DNA from: Streptomyces barringtoniae
Lineage (GTDB): Bacteria; Actinomycetota; Actinomycetes; Streptomycetales; Streptomycetaceae
Direction of reading: 5' to 3'
Length of the DNA stretch: 62,130 nucleotides
NCBI RefSeq assembly: GCF_020819595.1
Contig: NZ_JAJHNP010000034.1
Span: 1 to 62,130 of the forward strand
Below are positions 51,883 to 61,230 of this stretch, piece after piece. The position numbers and the translations under genes are program-made. Numbering within the stretch: position 1 is the first letter of the stretch; each line of letters opens with the position of its first letter. Below the pieces are notes generated by a model. It had not been told where the DNA came from, made no database searches, and was given only the letters and a program-made list of their open reading frames with translations.

Positions 51883-52809
51883 ATGAGGAATCGTGTTCTC
51901 GCCTGCATCCTGCTCCTGGCGGCCACGTCCGGCCTGCTGGCCACCGGTGCGATCACGACCTCGGCGGACAACACGCAACAGGCCGCCCGGAGCAGCTCCC
52001 GAATAGCCGTCGGGCCTCAATACGACTCGACACACGTGTACGTCGAGCCCGGTAAGGTGCCCGCGTTCACCGCCAGCTGGAAGGCCACCTTCGGTGGGAC
52101 GAACACCGCCGTGTCGGTCACGGACGTCACCCCCACCCCCAGCCGGACCAAGTCCGAACTCGTCCTCTCGCCCGTCGGCACTCTGTCGGTCTTCGACTTC
52201 CAAACGCCCGTACCGTATCCGTTCGGAGCAGAGCGCACCGGCTGGCTGATGACGAACTTGGACGCCGGCATACGGCAGGCACGGGCCAGCGGCGCCCATG
52301 TGCTGGTGTCCCCCTTCCCCGACCCTATCGGCCGGGATGCGGTCATCCAGTTTCCTGGCGGAATCAACACCCAGCTGTACTGGCACACCACGGCACCCGT
52401 GTACAAGCCGCTCACGACGATTCCGGAGAACCGCGTATACGTGCCGGCCGACGCGGTGAGCGCATTCCTGCGTTCCTATATGCAGTTCACCAGTGGGTCT
52501 GTCGTGTCGGACAGCCCGAAGACGGACGCGGGCGAGATCGGGCTGCCTGGGAAGACGTACCGCAAGATCCGCCTCACCTCCCCCTTCGGCAAGACCGTCG
52601 TCACGGTGTCCGACGGACACCTGCCCTACCCGTTCGGGCGAGAGGTCACCGGGTACCAGGTCGCGAACCTGACGCAGACGCTGACCAAGGCCGAAGCCGC
52701 CGGTGCGACGGTGCTGTGGGGACCTCACCTCTCGGCGGGCCGCCATAGCGCCATCGTGAAGTTTCCCGGTGGTTACATCGCCGAGATCCATGACGTCACG
52801 TCCCGCTGA
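51883..52809 (+). CDS. Exported VOC/glyoxalase-like protein
   Basis: The 308-residue protein has a clear signal peptide (residues 1-28). Two VOC-like halves follow, each opening with an HVYVEPGKVPAF- or RVYVPADAVSAF-type strand and each containing the phrase PYPFG. The middle part FPGGINTQLYWHT and the final FPGGYIAEIHDVT are matching edge strands. CGGAGGAG precedes the ATG. The VOC fold binds a metal and small molecules (glyoxalase, dioxygenase, drug-binding proteins). Export suggests a binding or resistance role; the substrate is unknown. Confidence 0.78.
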   Translation: MRNRVLACILLLAATSGLLATGAITTSADNTQQAARSSSRIAVGPQYDSTHVYVEPGKVPAFTASWKATFGGTNTAVSVTDVTPTPSRTKSELVLSPVGTLSVFDFQTPVPYPFGAERTGWLMTNLDAGIRQARASGAHVLVSPFPDPIGRDAVIQFPGGINTQLYWHTTAPVYKPLTTIPENRVYVPADAVSAFLRSYMQFTSGSVVSDSPKTDAGEIGLPGKTYRKIRLTSPFGKTVVTVSDGHLPYPFGREVTGYQVANLTQTLTKAEAAGATVLWGPHLSAGRHSAIVKFPGGYIAEIHDVTSR

Positions 52810-52902
52810 CCGGGCGCCGCCGCTTCGACGGCTGGCGCACTCAGGGCGTCGTGCACAACGGAGAACATCAGCCCGTTCAGTTCTTCACCGCGGGAGGTCC
52901 CT

Positions 52903-53994
52903 GTGCGTGTCCTGATCGGCGTCGTCGGTGCGTTGATCGTCCTGGGTACGTTCTCGTCGGTGCTGCGCACACTGCTGATCCCCCGGCCGACCCGGTCCGC
53001 CTTCACACGAGTGCTGCACAGGATGGTGCACGTCCCGTTCCAGTTCATGGCGGACCGCTTCCCCAGTTTCCAGGAGAAGGATCGTGTACTGGCTCCGGAG
53101 GCCGCCGTCTCCGTCCTGTTCCACCTGGTCGGATGGCTGGCGGCGGCCTGGCTGGGCTATTCGATGCTGCAGATGGCCATCAGCGGATTCGGCGCGGTGG
53201 GCGCCCTGTGGGAGACAGGTGTAGCGCTATTCACGCTCGGCTTCGCCAGCAGCCGTACCGTGGAGCTGACGGCGCTCGACCTCTGCGCGGCTGCGACCGG
53301 GCCCATCATCATCGGCCTCCAGATCGGCTACCTGCCGGCTCTGTACGGCGCCTACTCCCGCCGCGAAGCCGAAGTGACAATGCTGCAGGCACGGGCCGGC
53401 AGTCCGCCTTGGGGACCGGAGATCTTGGCCCGCTATGCACAGATCGGGCTGACCGACAGCATCACGGATTTGTTCCGCAGCTGGGAGCGCTGGTCGGCCG
53501 AGGTCAGTGAAAGCCACACCAGCTACGTGGTACTCAGCCGCTTCCGCTCGCCGAGGGCCGGCGACCACTGGCTGGTCTCCCTGCTGGCCGTCATGGACGC
53601 CGCGGCCATGCAACTCGCCCTCAGTCCCAGCTGCCCGCAGGCCGATGCCCGGCTCACGTTGCGGGGCGGCTTCGTCTGCCTACGCAACATCGCCGAGGTC
53701 TGGCGCCTGCCGTTCGAACCGGACCCCTCCCCCGACTCGCCCATCCAGCTCACGTACGAGGAGTTCGCCGAGGCCGTCGCTCATGTGACCGCGCACGGCT
53801 ACACGGTCGAACGCACCCCGGAGCAGGCATGGCCGCACTTCTGCGGCTGGCGCGTCAACTATGAAGACCTCGCCTACCGCTTCGCTTATCTCCTGGATGC
53901 CGTCCCTGCCCCCTGGTCCGGTCCGCGGCGCACGTGCAAGGAGAAGATCGCACCCGTCACCCCCGTCGACCGCAAGCCGAATGTCTCGCCTTGA
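52903..53994 (+). CDS. Two-helix channel-like membrane protein
   Basis: The 363-residue protein has an N-terminal helix (residues 1-25), a pair of helices near 65-90 and 115-150, and between them a pore-like segment ALFTLGFASS. That segment stands where K+ channels carry TxGYGD. A large soluble C-terminal domain follows from about 160. The start is GTG with GGAGG five bases upstream. The pattern fits a family annotated in Streptomyces as ion-channel-like. The filter is not that of a K+ channel, so transport of potassium should not be assumed. Confidence 0.7.
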   Translation: MRVLIGVVGALIVLGTFSSVLRTLLIPRPTRSAFTRVLHRMVHVPFQFMADRFPSFQEKDRVLAPEAAVSVLFHLVGWLAAAWLGYSMLQMAISGFGAVGALWETGVALFTLGFASSRTVELTALDLCAAATGPIIIGLQIGYLPALYGAYSRREAEVTMLQARAGSPPWGPEILARYAQIGLTDSITDLFRSWERWSAEVSESHTSYVVLSRFRSPRAGDHWLVSLLAVMDAAAMQLALSPSCPQADARLTLRGGFVCLRNIAEVWRLPFEPDPSPDSPIQLTYEEFAEAVAHVTAHGYTVERTPEQAWPHFCGWRVNYEDLAYRFAYLLDAVPAPWSGPRRTCKEKIAPVTPVDRKPNVSP

Positions 53995-54035
53995 CGGCCG
54001 TTCATCCCAGGCAGCGAAAGGCCGGATCCCGGCGA

Positions 54036-54737
54036 CTACGTGCCTTTGTCGGGAAGGGGCCTCAGAACAAGAACGGTGGCCGCCACGGTGATGGCACTGA
54101 TCAGCAGCGGCCAGCCCAGATCATGGTGCAGGACGAGCCAGCCTCCCAGCAGCGCGCCTGCGAGCATCACCACCACCGCGGCGACGCGCCGTAGGGCACG
54201 TGGATTGGTGCCGCCGGCGAGGGAGGAATCGAAGGCGAGACCGGTGACCGTCAAGGTCAGGACCGTGGTTGTCATGTCCGGAACGGCCAGCTTGCGCACG
54301 GTACCGTTGCGCATCCCCATAGCCAGCGCGGTCAAGGCGATCACGGAGTACCTGATCCCGGAGGGGAGGGCAAAAGCCACCGCACTGGCCACTCCCAGCA
54401 GCCCTGCCTCCACCGCAAGGCAGGCGCGCAGCCAGTGGTGGCGCGGACGACGGCGCAGCGCCAGTTCCATGCGGCCTGCCGCCACGGCTCCGACGAAGAA
54501 CGCGGCCAGGGAGATCACCGATGCAGGCAACGAGAAGCCCGGCGCGCCCACCAGCGCGAATGCGATGATCACTACATTACCGGTCATGTTCGCAGTAAAG
54601 ACATGCCCGAGGCCCAGATAGCTGATGGCGTCCACGAGGCCGGTCACCATCGTCAGAACAGTGAGCACTCCCAGCAGCCGGGGCGGGTGGGCAGGATCGC
54701 GTTCCGTGCCGGGACCATGTGGGTTCATACCGTTCAC
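54036..54737 (-). CDS. DUF1275/YoaK-family membrane protein, copy 2
   Basis: The 233-residue protein has six membrane segments and the same signatures as the copy at 24277: GLVDAISYLGLGHVFTANMT, GNVVIIAFALVGAPGFSLPA, and ALAMGMRNGTVRKLAVPDM with TTTVLTLTVTGLAFDSSLAG. GTG 54737 is chosen because AGGTGG lies six bases upstream; ATG 54728 is the alternative. It is divergent from the second amidohydrolase, whereas copy 1 is collinear with its neighbours. The retention of close relatives beside both amidohydrolases points to a shared job. Confidence 0.88.
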   Translation of the reverse strand: MNGMNPHGPGTERDPAHPPRLLGVLTVLTMVTGLVDAISYLGLGHVFTANMTGNVVIIAFALVGAPGFSLPASVISLAAFFVGAVAAGRMELALRRRPRHHWLRACLAVEAGLLGVASAVAFALPSGIRYSVIALTALAMGMRNGTVRKLAVPDMTTTVLTLTVTGLAFDSSLAGGTNPRALRRVAAVVVMLAGALLGGWLVLHHDLGWPLLISAITVAATVLVLRPLPDKGT

Positions 54738-55362
54738 AGCGAGCCACCTTCGAGGCCTGGTCCTCCAGCTGCCGACCCTCCCCACGGCGGTCGGGTCGCA
54801 ACACTTGAGCAGACAGTTAAAGATTCATGTGGGAACCTCAGGCCCGCGGTTGGCAGCGGAGCCGGACCGTGAGGCCGTTCCTGGCGCACTTGGGCACTAT
54901 TTCCTCTCAGCTCGAGCAGTGTTCGTCAACAAGGTCTACAACTGCTTGACCTCAGGCGCCACCGAACCCGGGGGTGACGAGACCTGCGACGCCACCCGTC
55001 ACCAGGCCGAGCGCGACGCACGCGGTTGCCCGCACGGCGGAGATGGCAGCCCGAGATGCCCGCGCAATTGAATGCAGCTAACCTCCTGAATGGGACATAA
55101 CGTCGCCTTTTAGGCTTTTTGATGCCAGTCCTGGGAGTTCCGCGGCTGGCGCCTACACGTTCAGATGTAGGCCCAGCGATGAGGGAGGTCCCCAGGTCCA
55201 AAGCAGTGCGGCAGCCGCCTCTCCGGCAAGCCGGGCCTGCAGGCTCCTGAGTGCACTGTCCGGCACTGCCCGATGCCGGCTCCCGCACATCCGGCGTCTT
55301 TACGTCATCCGGCGGTACCGGCGTGACCGATCCTGCAGCCACGTGCGTCATGGAGCATCTAC
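54738..55362. other. Divergent intergenic region of the second module
   Basis: About 625 bases between divergent starts. It probably holds the promoters of the DUF1275 and amidohydrolase genes. I see AT-richer patches near 54810-54840 and 55085-55125, but no convincing gene or palindrome. Confidence 0.4.
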
Positions 55363-57267
55363 ATGATCAACACAATGTCCGTAGACGGCATCGCCGTTGT
55401 CCCCAACGCACAAGAGCCGGCCGAACTGATCATCCGTAACGGGCGTATTCACACAGGTGATGCAGCCCGGCCCGGGGCTGCTGCTCTGGCCGTACGCGGC
55501 GGCCGTATCACCGCCATCGGTGACGATGCGGCCATCGCCCCGTTCGTGGGGCCGGACACGCGCATCATCGACGCGCTCAACCGACGCGTCATTCCGGGGC
55601 TCAATGACTCCCACCTGCACGTGATCCGTGGTGGTCTGAACTACCTTCTGGAGTTGCGCTGGGACGGCGTCCCTTCCCTGCGCACCGCCTTGTGGATGCT
55701 GCGCGAGCAGGCGGCGCGCACGCCCCGGGGTCAGTGGGTGCGCGTCGTGGGCGGGTGGACAGGAGAACAGTTCGCCGAGCAACGCCTGCCCACGGTATCG
55801 GAGTTGAACGCTGCGGCACCTGACACTCCTGTCTTCGTGCTGCATCTCTATCAGTCCGCGATTCTCAATCGGGCCGCGTTGCGAGCAGTCGGGTTCACCA
55901 AGGACAGCGTCGCTCCGCCAGGCGGCCAGATCGTACGGGACCACTCGGGAGAGCCCACCGGTCTTCTGCTCGCAACCCCCGCGGCCGGCCTGCTCTACGC
56001 CACTCTGGCCAAGGGCCCCAAACTGTCGGACGCGGAACAGATCGGTTCCACCAGGCACTTCCTGCATGAGCTCAACCGGCTCGGCCTGACCAGCGCGATC
56101 GATGCCGGTGGCGGCTTCCAGAACTTCCCCGAGAACTACGGAGCGGTGTTGAGACTCGCCGAACAGGGCCTGCTGACGATGCGTATCGCCTACCACCTGT
56201 TCCCGCAGACCGCCGGGCAGGAACTGGACGATCTGCGACGCTGGATCGGCATGGTACGGCCCGGCGACGGCGACGAGTGGCTCAGGTTGAACGGGGCGGG
56301 CGAAAACCTGGCCTGGTCCCCCGCCGACTACGAGAACTTCACCGAGCCAAGGCCTCTGCGGCCGGAGCGTGCGGACAGCGAACTCGAATCAGCAGTACGC
56401 CTGCTCCTCGACAACGGCTGGGGGTTCCGCCTGCACGCCACCTACGGGGAGACCATCGCCGCCAACCTCGACGTGTTCGACAAGGTGGCGGCGGACACCG
56501 GCTTCCCGCGCGGTGTCCCCTGGTTCTTCGACCACGCCGAAACCGTCTCCGAGGCCAGCCTGAGCCGCATCGCGGCCATGGGGGGCGCCCTGTCCATCCA
56601 GAACCGGATGATGTTCCAGGGCAGCGCATTCCGCGACCGGTACGGAGCCGCTCGAGCATCCGATGCCCCGCCGATCCGCAAGATGCTCGACCAAGGCCTC
56701 ACGGTCGCCGCCGGCACGGACGCCACCAGAGTCTCCAGCTACAACCCCTGGCTGTCCCTGGAATGGCTTGTACGAGGGCGCTCCATCGGCGGCCAGGTTC
56801 TGGCTTCCCCCGAAAACATGGTCGACAGGGACACCGCCCTGCGTATGTACACCGCCGCCGGCGCCCAACTGACCGGCGAGAGCGACGTCAAGGGGATCCT
56901 CAAGGAGGGCTATTACGCCGACGTGGCGGTCCTGTCGGCGGACTACTTCACCGTTCCGGAAGAGGACATCTCCCACATCGAGTCGCTGCTGACCGTTGTC
57001 GGCGGACGCGTCGTCTACGCGGCCGGGGAGTTCGAGGGGCTCGCCCCCGCCCTGCCCGACGCATCGCCGTCCTGGAGCCCGGTCACCTACTACGGCGGCT
57101 ACCACCACACGATGTTCCCGACCCCGCCCTCCGGAGTGCGGCAGGCCCAAGCACTGATCGAGGCCGCAGCCGAATCGGAAGAGCACCGCCAGTGGCGCAT
57201 CGTCCAGGGATTCGCTCCCGACGATGCCGCAGCATCCGAAATCTTCGACGCCTGCTTCGTTCTGTGA
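55363..57267 (+). CDS. YtcJ-like amidohydrolase, copy 2
   Basis: The 634-residue enzyme is the close paralogue of the product of 25063-26952. It has PGLNDSHLHVIRGGLNYLLE, FRLHATYGETI, FFDHAETVSE, GTDATRVSSYNPW and the same C-terminus EIFDACFVL. Metal-binding His and Asp residues are conserved. GGAG lies seven bases before the ATG. A cysteine hydrolase gene follows after 73 bases, reversing the gene order of copy 1. Likely cytoplasmic amide or cyclic-amide hydrolase; the substrate is unknown. Confidence 0.9.
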   Translation: MINTMSVDGIAVVPNAQEPAELIIRNGRIHTGDAARPGAAALAVRGGRITAIGDDAAIAPFVGPDTRIIDALNRRVIPGLNDSHLHVIRGGLNYLLELRWDGVPSLRTALWMLREQAARTPRGQWVRVVGGWTGEQFAEQRLPTVSELNAAAPDTPVFVLHLYQSAILNRAALRAVGFTKDSVAPPGGQIVRDHSGEPTGLLLATPAAGLLYATLAKGPKLSDAEQIGSTRHFLHELNRLGLTSAIDAGGGFQNFPENYGAVLRLAEQGLLTMRIAYHLFPQTAGQELDDLRRWIGMVRPGDGDEWLRLNGAGENLAWSPADYENFTEPRPLRPERADSELESAVRLLLDNGWGFRLHATYGETIAANLDVFDKVAADTGFPRGVPWFFDHAETVSEASLSRIAAMGGALSIQNRMMFQGSAFRDRYGAARASDAPPIRKMLDQGLTVAAGTDATRVSSYNPWLSLEWLVRGRSIGGQVLASPENMVDRDTALRMYTAAGAQLTGESDVKGILKEGYYADVAVLSADYFTVPEEDISHIESLLTVVGGRVVYAAGEFEGLAPALPDASPSWSPVTYYGGYHHTMFPTPPSGVRQAQALIEAAAESEEHRQWRIVQGFAPDDAAASEIFDACFVL

Positions 57268-57340
57268 CCGGCCGTACGGCAGGCGAGGCAACGATCCGTC
57301 GGTACCAGGGCATCCACAACAGCTGAAGGGCAGAAGGACC

Positions 57341-58000
57341 ATGGTCAACATCCAGAACGTGACGGACGCCCCCGCCGCACAGCTTCTCACCGCGCAGGAC
57401 AGCGTCGTGCTGCTGGTGGATCACCAGCCTCAGATGTTCTTCGGCACCACCAGCGCCGACCGCGGTGACATCATCAACGCAACCGTGGCTCTCGCGAAGT
57501 CCGCGAAAGTCTTCGACGTACCGGTGGTGTTGACCACCGTCGCCTCCAAGTCGTTCTCCGGCCCCCTGCTGGCCCCGCTGGCGGAGCAGTTCCCCGGTAC
57601 TGAGCCCATCGACCGAACCACCATGAACTGCTGGGAGGACCAGCGGGTGGTCGACGCCGTCAAGGCCACCGGACGACCCAAGATCGTGCTGGCCGGCCTG
57701 TGGACCGAGGTGTGCATTTCGTTCGCCGCCCTGTCCGCCACCGACCAGGGCTACCAGGTGTACGTTCCCACCGACGCCTGCGGCGGCGTGTCGCCGGTTG
57801 CTCACGACAACGCCGTCACGCGCATGACACAGCGTGGCATCGTCCCCACGACCTGGCTCACCACCCTCCTCGAATGGCAGCGCGACTGGGGTCGCACCGA
57901 CACGTACGAGCCGGTCATGGACATCGTCACGCAGCACGCCGGTGCCTACGGCATAGGAGTCACCTACGCCCGCGCCATGTTCGGCAGCCACACGGGCTGA
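57341..58000 (+). CDS. Isochorismatase-like cysteine hydrolase, copy 2
   Basis: The 219-residue protein parallels copy 1 at 23393-24055 end to end: LLVDHQPQMFFGTTSADRG, VVLTTVASKSFSGPLLAPLA, the nucleophile Cys125 in LWTEVCI and the ending GAYGIGVTYARAMFGSHTG. AGAAGGA precedes the ATG. It lies between the amidohydrolase and an MFS gene on the same strand. The two hydrolases probably act one after the other on a nitrogen-containing compound. Confidence 0.9.
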   Translation: MVNIQNVTDAPAAQLLTAQDSVVLLVDHQPQMFFGTTSADRGDIINATVALAKSAKVFDVPVVLTTVASKSFSGPLLAPLAEQFPGTEPIDRTTMNCWEDQRVVDAVKATGRPKIVLAGLWTEVCISFAALSATDQGYQVYVPTDACGGVSPVAHDNAVTRMTQRGIVPTTWLTTLLEWQRDWGRTDTYEPVMDIVTQHAGAYGIGVTYARAMFGSHTG

Positions 58001-58078
58001 ATCTCCAAGCCGGCCGGCGCCGCCCTCGTTCGCCCTCGGCCCCGTCTCCAACCTCTCTGCTCCGGAGGGCGACCGCGG

Positions 58079-59725
58079 ATGACTCCACCTGCCAACGGCG
58101 GTTCCACGGTCACGGCCCAGCCACCCACCCCGCCTTCCGGTACCGTGTCGACCTGGGCACCGTTGCACATACGGGTGTTCCGGACGCTGTGGCTGGCCCA
58201 GTTCGTCTCCAATGTCGGCAGCTGGATGCAGACGGTCGGCGCGCAGTGGCTGATCACCCAACAGTCCGGATCGGCAGGGCAGATCGCTCTGGTACAGACA
58301 GCCGCGAGCCTGCCGGTCCTCATACTGGGCATCCCTGCAGGCGCCCTGGCCGACATCGTCGACCGCCGCAGGCTTCTGCTCTTCGCCCAGGTCCTCATGC
58401 TCTCGGCCGCCGGACTGCTCGCCGCTCTCACCGCACTGGGGCACATGAACCCCTCCGGTGTCCTGGCTCTGACCTTCGTGCTGGGCTGCGGCACGGCCTT
58501 GATGAATCCGGCGTGGCAGGCCATCCAACCCGACCTCGTGGCCTCACGTGACCAGATTCCGGCTGCTGCCGCTCTGGGCGGTGTGAACATGAACGTGGCC
58601 CGTGCGGTCGGCCCTGCTCTCGGCGGCCTTGTCGTGGCGGTGGCCGGTGCGGCCACTGTCTTCGCCCTCAACGCCGCATCCTTCCTCGTCACCTTGGCCG
58701 CCCTGGCGACATGGCACCGGCCGGCCGCCACCAGCCCTGTGGCCGCCGAGCGACTGCTCCCCGCGATCAGGGCAGGTCACCGCTACGTGCGCCATGCGCC
58801 GAGGGTCCGCAAGACGCTCGGCAGATCGTTGGTCTACGTCCCCTGCGCGGCGGCGCTGTGGGCCTTGCTGCCCGTGGCCGCGCATCAGCAGCTGGGGCTG
58901 GGGGTTGGCGGGTACGGCCTGCTGCTCGCGGCAGTCGGAGCGGGAGCGGTACTGGGGGCGGTGCTGCTGCCGCAGGTACGCGGCCGGTGGTCGAGCAATG
59001 TGACACTGGCCGGCGGGGGCATCCTGCTCGCGATGACGCTGGTCGTGCTCGCTCTGGTGGGGATTGCCTGGGTCGTCGGCGTGGGTTTGGTGTTCTCCGG
59101 GCTCGCCTGGGTCGGCGTCCTGTCGATCCTCAATGCGCAGATGCAGGTGACAGTCCCCGAGTGGGTGCGCGCTCGGGCCCTCGCCGTCTACCTGACGATC
59201 TTTCAAGGCAGCCTGGCGATCGGCGCCGCGGTGTGGGGCGGGCTCGCCGACGGGATCGGCCTGAGGGGAGCGCTGCTGGTGGCGGCCGCGGTGTTGGTGA
59301 TCGGTTCCCTGGCCGGACTGTTCTTCTCCGTGCCTGACACCGCTCTGGACCGGTCGCCCTCCATGCACTGGCCGGCTCCCGTCATGGTTCTCGATCCATC
59401 GGCATCGACAGGACCAGTTCTCGTCACGGTCGAGTACCGCGTTCCAGCCGACCACGCGGATACTTTCACCGACGCGATGGAGGCTGTGGGCCGTTCCCGT
59501 CTGCGCACCGGTGCACTGCGCTGGGATCTGTTCCGTGACGGCTCCCAACCAGACACATACCTGGAGGTCTTCGCGGTGGCCTCGTGGGAGGAGCATGAAC
59601 GGCAGCACCGTGGCCGGCTCACCGGATATGACCGGTCAGCCGAGGAGAAGGCCAGATCGCTGTTGGATCCCGAGCACCCGTTCAAGGTCTCTCACTATCT
59701 TCCAGCGCGCCGAAACAGCGGCTGA
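58079..59725 (+). CDS. MFS transporter fused to a monooxygenase-like (ABM) domain
   Basis: The 548-residue protein has 12 membrane segments up to about 420 in the EntS/MFS_3 style (FRTLWLAQFVSNVGSWMQTV near 33, ALADIVDRRRLLLFAQV loop). The soluble tail of about 110 residues reads VTVEYRVPADHADTFTDAME, LRWDLFRDGSQPDTYLEVFA and SWEEHERQHRGR. The tail fits a dimeric alpha-beta-barrel antibiotic-biosynthesis-monooxygenase-like fold. GGAGGG precedes the ATG. It follows the cysteine hydrolase after 78 bases. The tail may bind or modify the transported compound. Confidence 0.87.
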   Translation: MTPPANGGSTVTAQPPTPPSGTVSTWAPLHIRVFRTLWLAQFVSNVGSWMQTVGAQWLITQQSGSAGQIALVQTAASLPVLILGIPAGALADIVDRRRLLLFAQVLMLSAAGLLAALTALGHMNPSGVLALTFVLGCGTALMNPAWQAIQPDLVASRDQIPAAAALGGVNMNVARAVGPALGGLVVAVAGAATVFALNAASFLVTLAALATWHRPAATSPVAAERLLPAIRAGHRYVRHAPRVRKTLGRSLVYVPCAAALWALLPVAAHQQLGLGVGGYGLLLAAVGAGAVLGAVLLPQVRGRWSSNVTLAGGGILLAMTLVVLALVGIAWVVGVGLVFSGLAWVGVLSILNAQMQVTVPEWVRARALAVYLTIFQGSLAIGAAVWGGLADGIGLRGALLVAAAVLVIGSLAGLFFSVPDTALDRSPSMHWPAPVMVLDPSASTGPVLVTVEYRVPADHADTFTDAMEAVGRSRLRTGALRWDLFRDGSQPDTYLEVFAVASWEEHERQHRGRLTGYDRSAEEKARSLLDPEHPFKVSHYLPARRNSG

Positions 59726-59814
59726 GCCGACGGCACCAGAGCCACGTTCGAGGTCACCCCGGCGACGTCCCGATGCCTGTCGCCGGGCCACTCTTCCCGT
59801 TCCCGAGGATCGCC

Positions 59815-60672
59815 ATGCCAGAGACTCCCGCACCCTCCAGCGACCCACGGCCGGCCGGGCGAACCGGCAGCGCCCCTCCGCGGCCGGCGACGATCGCGGG
59901 TCACAGCGCCCTGGAGTGCTACCTCGCATTTGTGCTGCTGTTCGGCGTCACCACGATCGTCCGATGGGTGATGGGCCCATCCTTCATCTCCGACCAGGTC
60001 GATCGGATTCATCTGCAATTGGTGATCGTCGGGGCAGCCGTCGGACTACTGATCGCCGCTCTCATCCTCAGCCGGCCAGGCAGGACGAGCGGCGGACACA
60101 TCAATCCAGCAATCTCTCTCGCGATGTGGCGGTTCGGCGTCTTCCCGGGCGTTTCCGTTGTCCCCTACGTCCTGGCACAGCTCATCGGCTCCGTCCTGGG
60201 AGTACTCCTGGCCGGCGCCGTATGGGGACCGGCGGCCAAAGACCCCCCGGTGGCCTCCGCCGTATTGCAGCCCGGCGCAGGCTGGACGGCAGCTGAGCTG
60301 TTTGGCGCCGAGGCCGCCAGCATGGGTGCCGCCGAGGCCGCCAGCATGGGTGCCATCGTGTACCTCGTCGGGTTCTTCCTGCAGGCCCCTCGCCTGGCAC
60401 GCCTGGTCCCCTGGCTGGTCGGCTTCCTGATCGGCGGAACGATTGCCCTGCTGGGAACCACCACAGGAGGCTCGGCCAACCCGGCACGCCAGTTCGGACC
60501 GGCCCTGGCGTCCGGGCAGTCGTCCTTCTTGTGGGTGTACCTGCTCGCCCCCATGGTGGGGGCTCTCATCGCGGCCTTCGTCCTCGACCGGGTGAACAAG
60601 CACCGCACGGTCCTAACCCACCGGCTGTGCGGCACCGAGGAAGACGGCGCGCCCCTGAAAGAACGTGGGTAG
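59815..60672 (+). CDS. Aquaporin/glycerol facilitator family protein
   Basis: The 285-residue protein has six membrane segments and both pore loops: SGGHINPAISLAMWRFG near 102 and GGSANPARQFGPAL near 222, with the selectivity-filter Arg after the second NPA. GAGGA precedes the ATG. Between helices four and five lies an exact 24-base tandem duplication that inserts eight residues (AEAASMGA twice). The gene is 89 bases after the MFS-fusion gene and may belong to the second module, allowing entry of a small neutral solute. Confidence 0.9.
   Translation: MPETPAPSSDPRPAGRTGSAPPRPATIAGHSALECYLAFVLLFGVTTIVRWVMGPSFISDQVDRIHLQLVIVGAAVGLLIAALILSRPGRTSGGHINPAISLAMWRFGVFPGVSVVPYVLAQLIGSVLGVLLAGAVWGPAAKDPPVASAVLQPGAGWTAAELFGAEAASMGAAEAASMGAIVYLVGFFLQAPRLARLVPWLVGFLIGGTIALLGTTTGGSANPARQFGPALASGQSSFLWVYLLAPMVGALIAAFVLDRVNKHRTVLTHRLCGTEEDGAPLKERG
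60307..60354 (+). repeat. 24-base perfect tandem duplication in the aquaporin gene
   Basis: Two identical copies of a 24-base unit, 60307-60330 and 60331-60354, starting GCCGAGGCCGCCAGC. In frame, it adds eight residues in a loop or helix end of the channel. The lack of any difference between copies suggests a recent event. Confidence 0.95.
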
Positions 60673-61230
60673 TGGCCCGGGCCGCCGCCGGATGGTGCGG
60701 CCGGCACCGGTGGCGGGGCAGCCGGTATCCCGACACCGCGCGTCGACACCCCGTCCAGAACCGAGCCCTGGCGGCCCCTGCACGAAGCCGTGCTGCACCA
60801 TCAGCCGCCGGCGTCCACGTCAGCGAATCCGCAAGGGCATCGAGGCCGGAGAAGGAGTGGGTCGCCACTCCCGACGAGGCCTTACGGCCGCGAGAGACGC
60901 CTCCACGCATCCCGTCGCGACCGTCGAGACCAAGGCCGCCGACCGAGGTAACGGAAATCGCGACATCAGGTCCACCCATGAATGCCGTCGCCGCTCTGAG
61001 GCCCCTGCCGCAGACCGGCACCGCGGACACATTCACAGCGACCGAGACGCACGTGTAAATCCCCAGGGCGACGCCTGGATTTACAATCAGTTGACAATGT
61101 TCGGACTTGCCGAAGATTCGACTTTCAGTTTACATCCCTGCGGGGACGAAACTCCCTCTTGATCGGGCGGGCAGAATTCACGGGGAAGTTTCGTCAAAAG
61201 TGTGAAGCGGCCAGCCGAGGCAAGCCGCTC
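60673..61230. other. Interval with no recognised gene
   Basis: About 558 bases between convergent aquaporin and SnoaL-like genes. No frame resembles a known family. The right part (61050-61150) is AT-richer and holds the hairpin at 61055. Confidence 0.4.
61055..61084. terminator. Hairpin near the end of the SnoaL-like gene
   Basis: Arms GTAAATCC..AGG and CCTGGATTTAC pair over 11 base pairs with a two-base bulge and a short loop. It lies 147 bases downstream of the SnoaL-like stop and could end transcription from that side. Confidence 0.5.
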
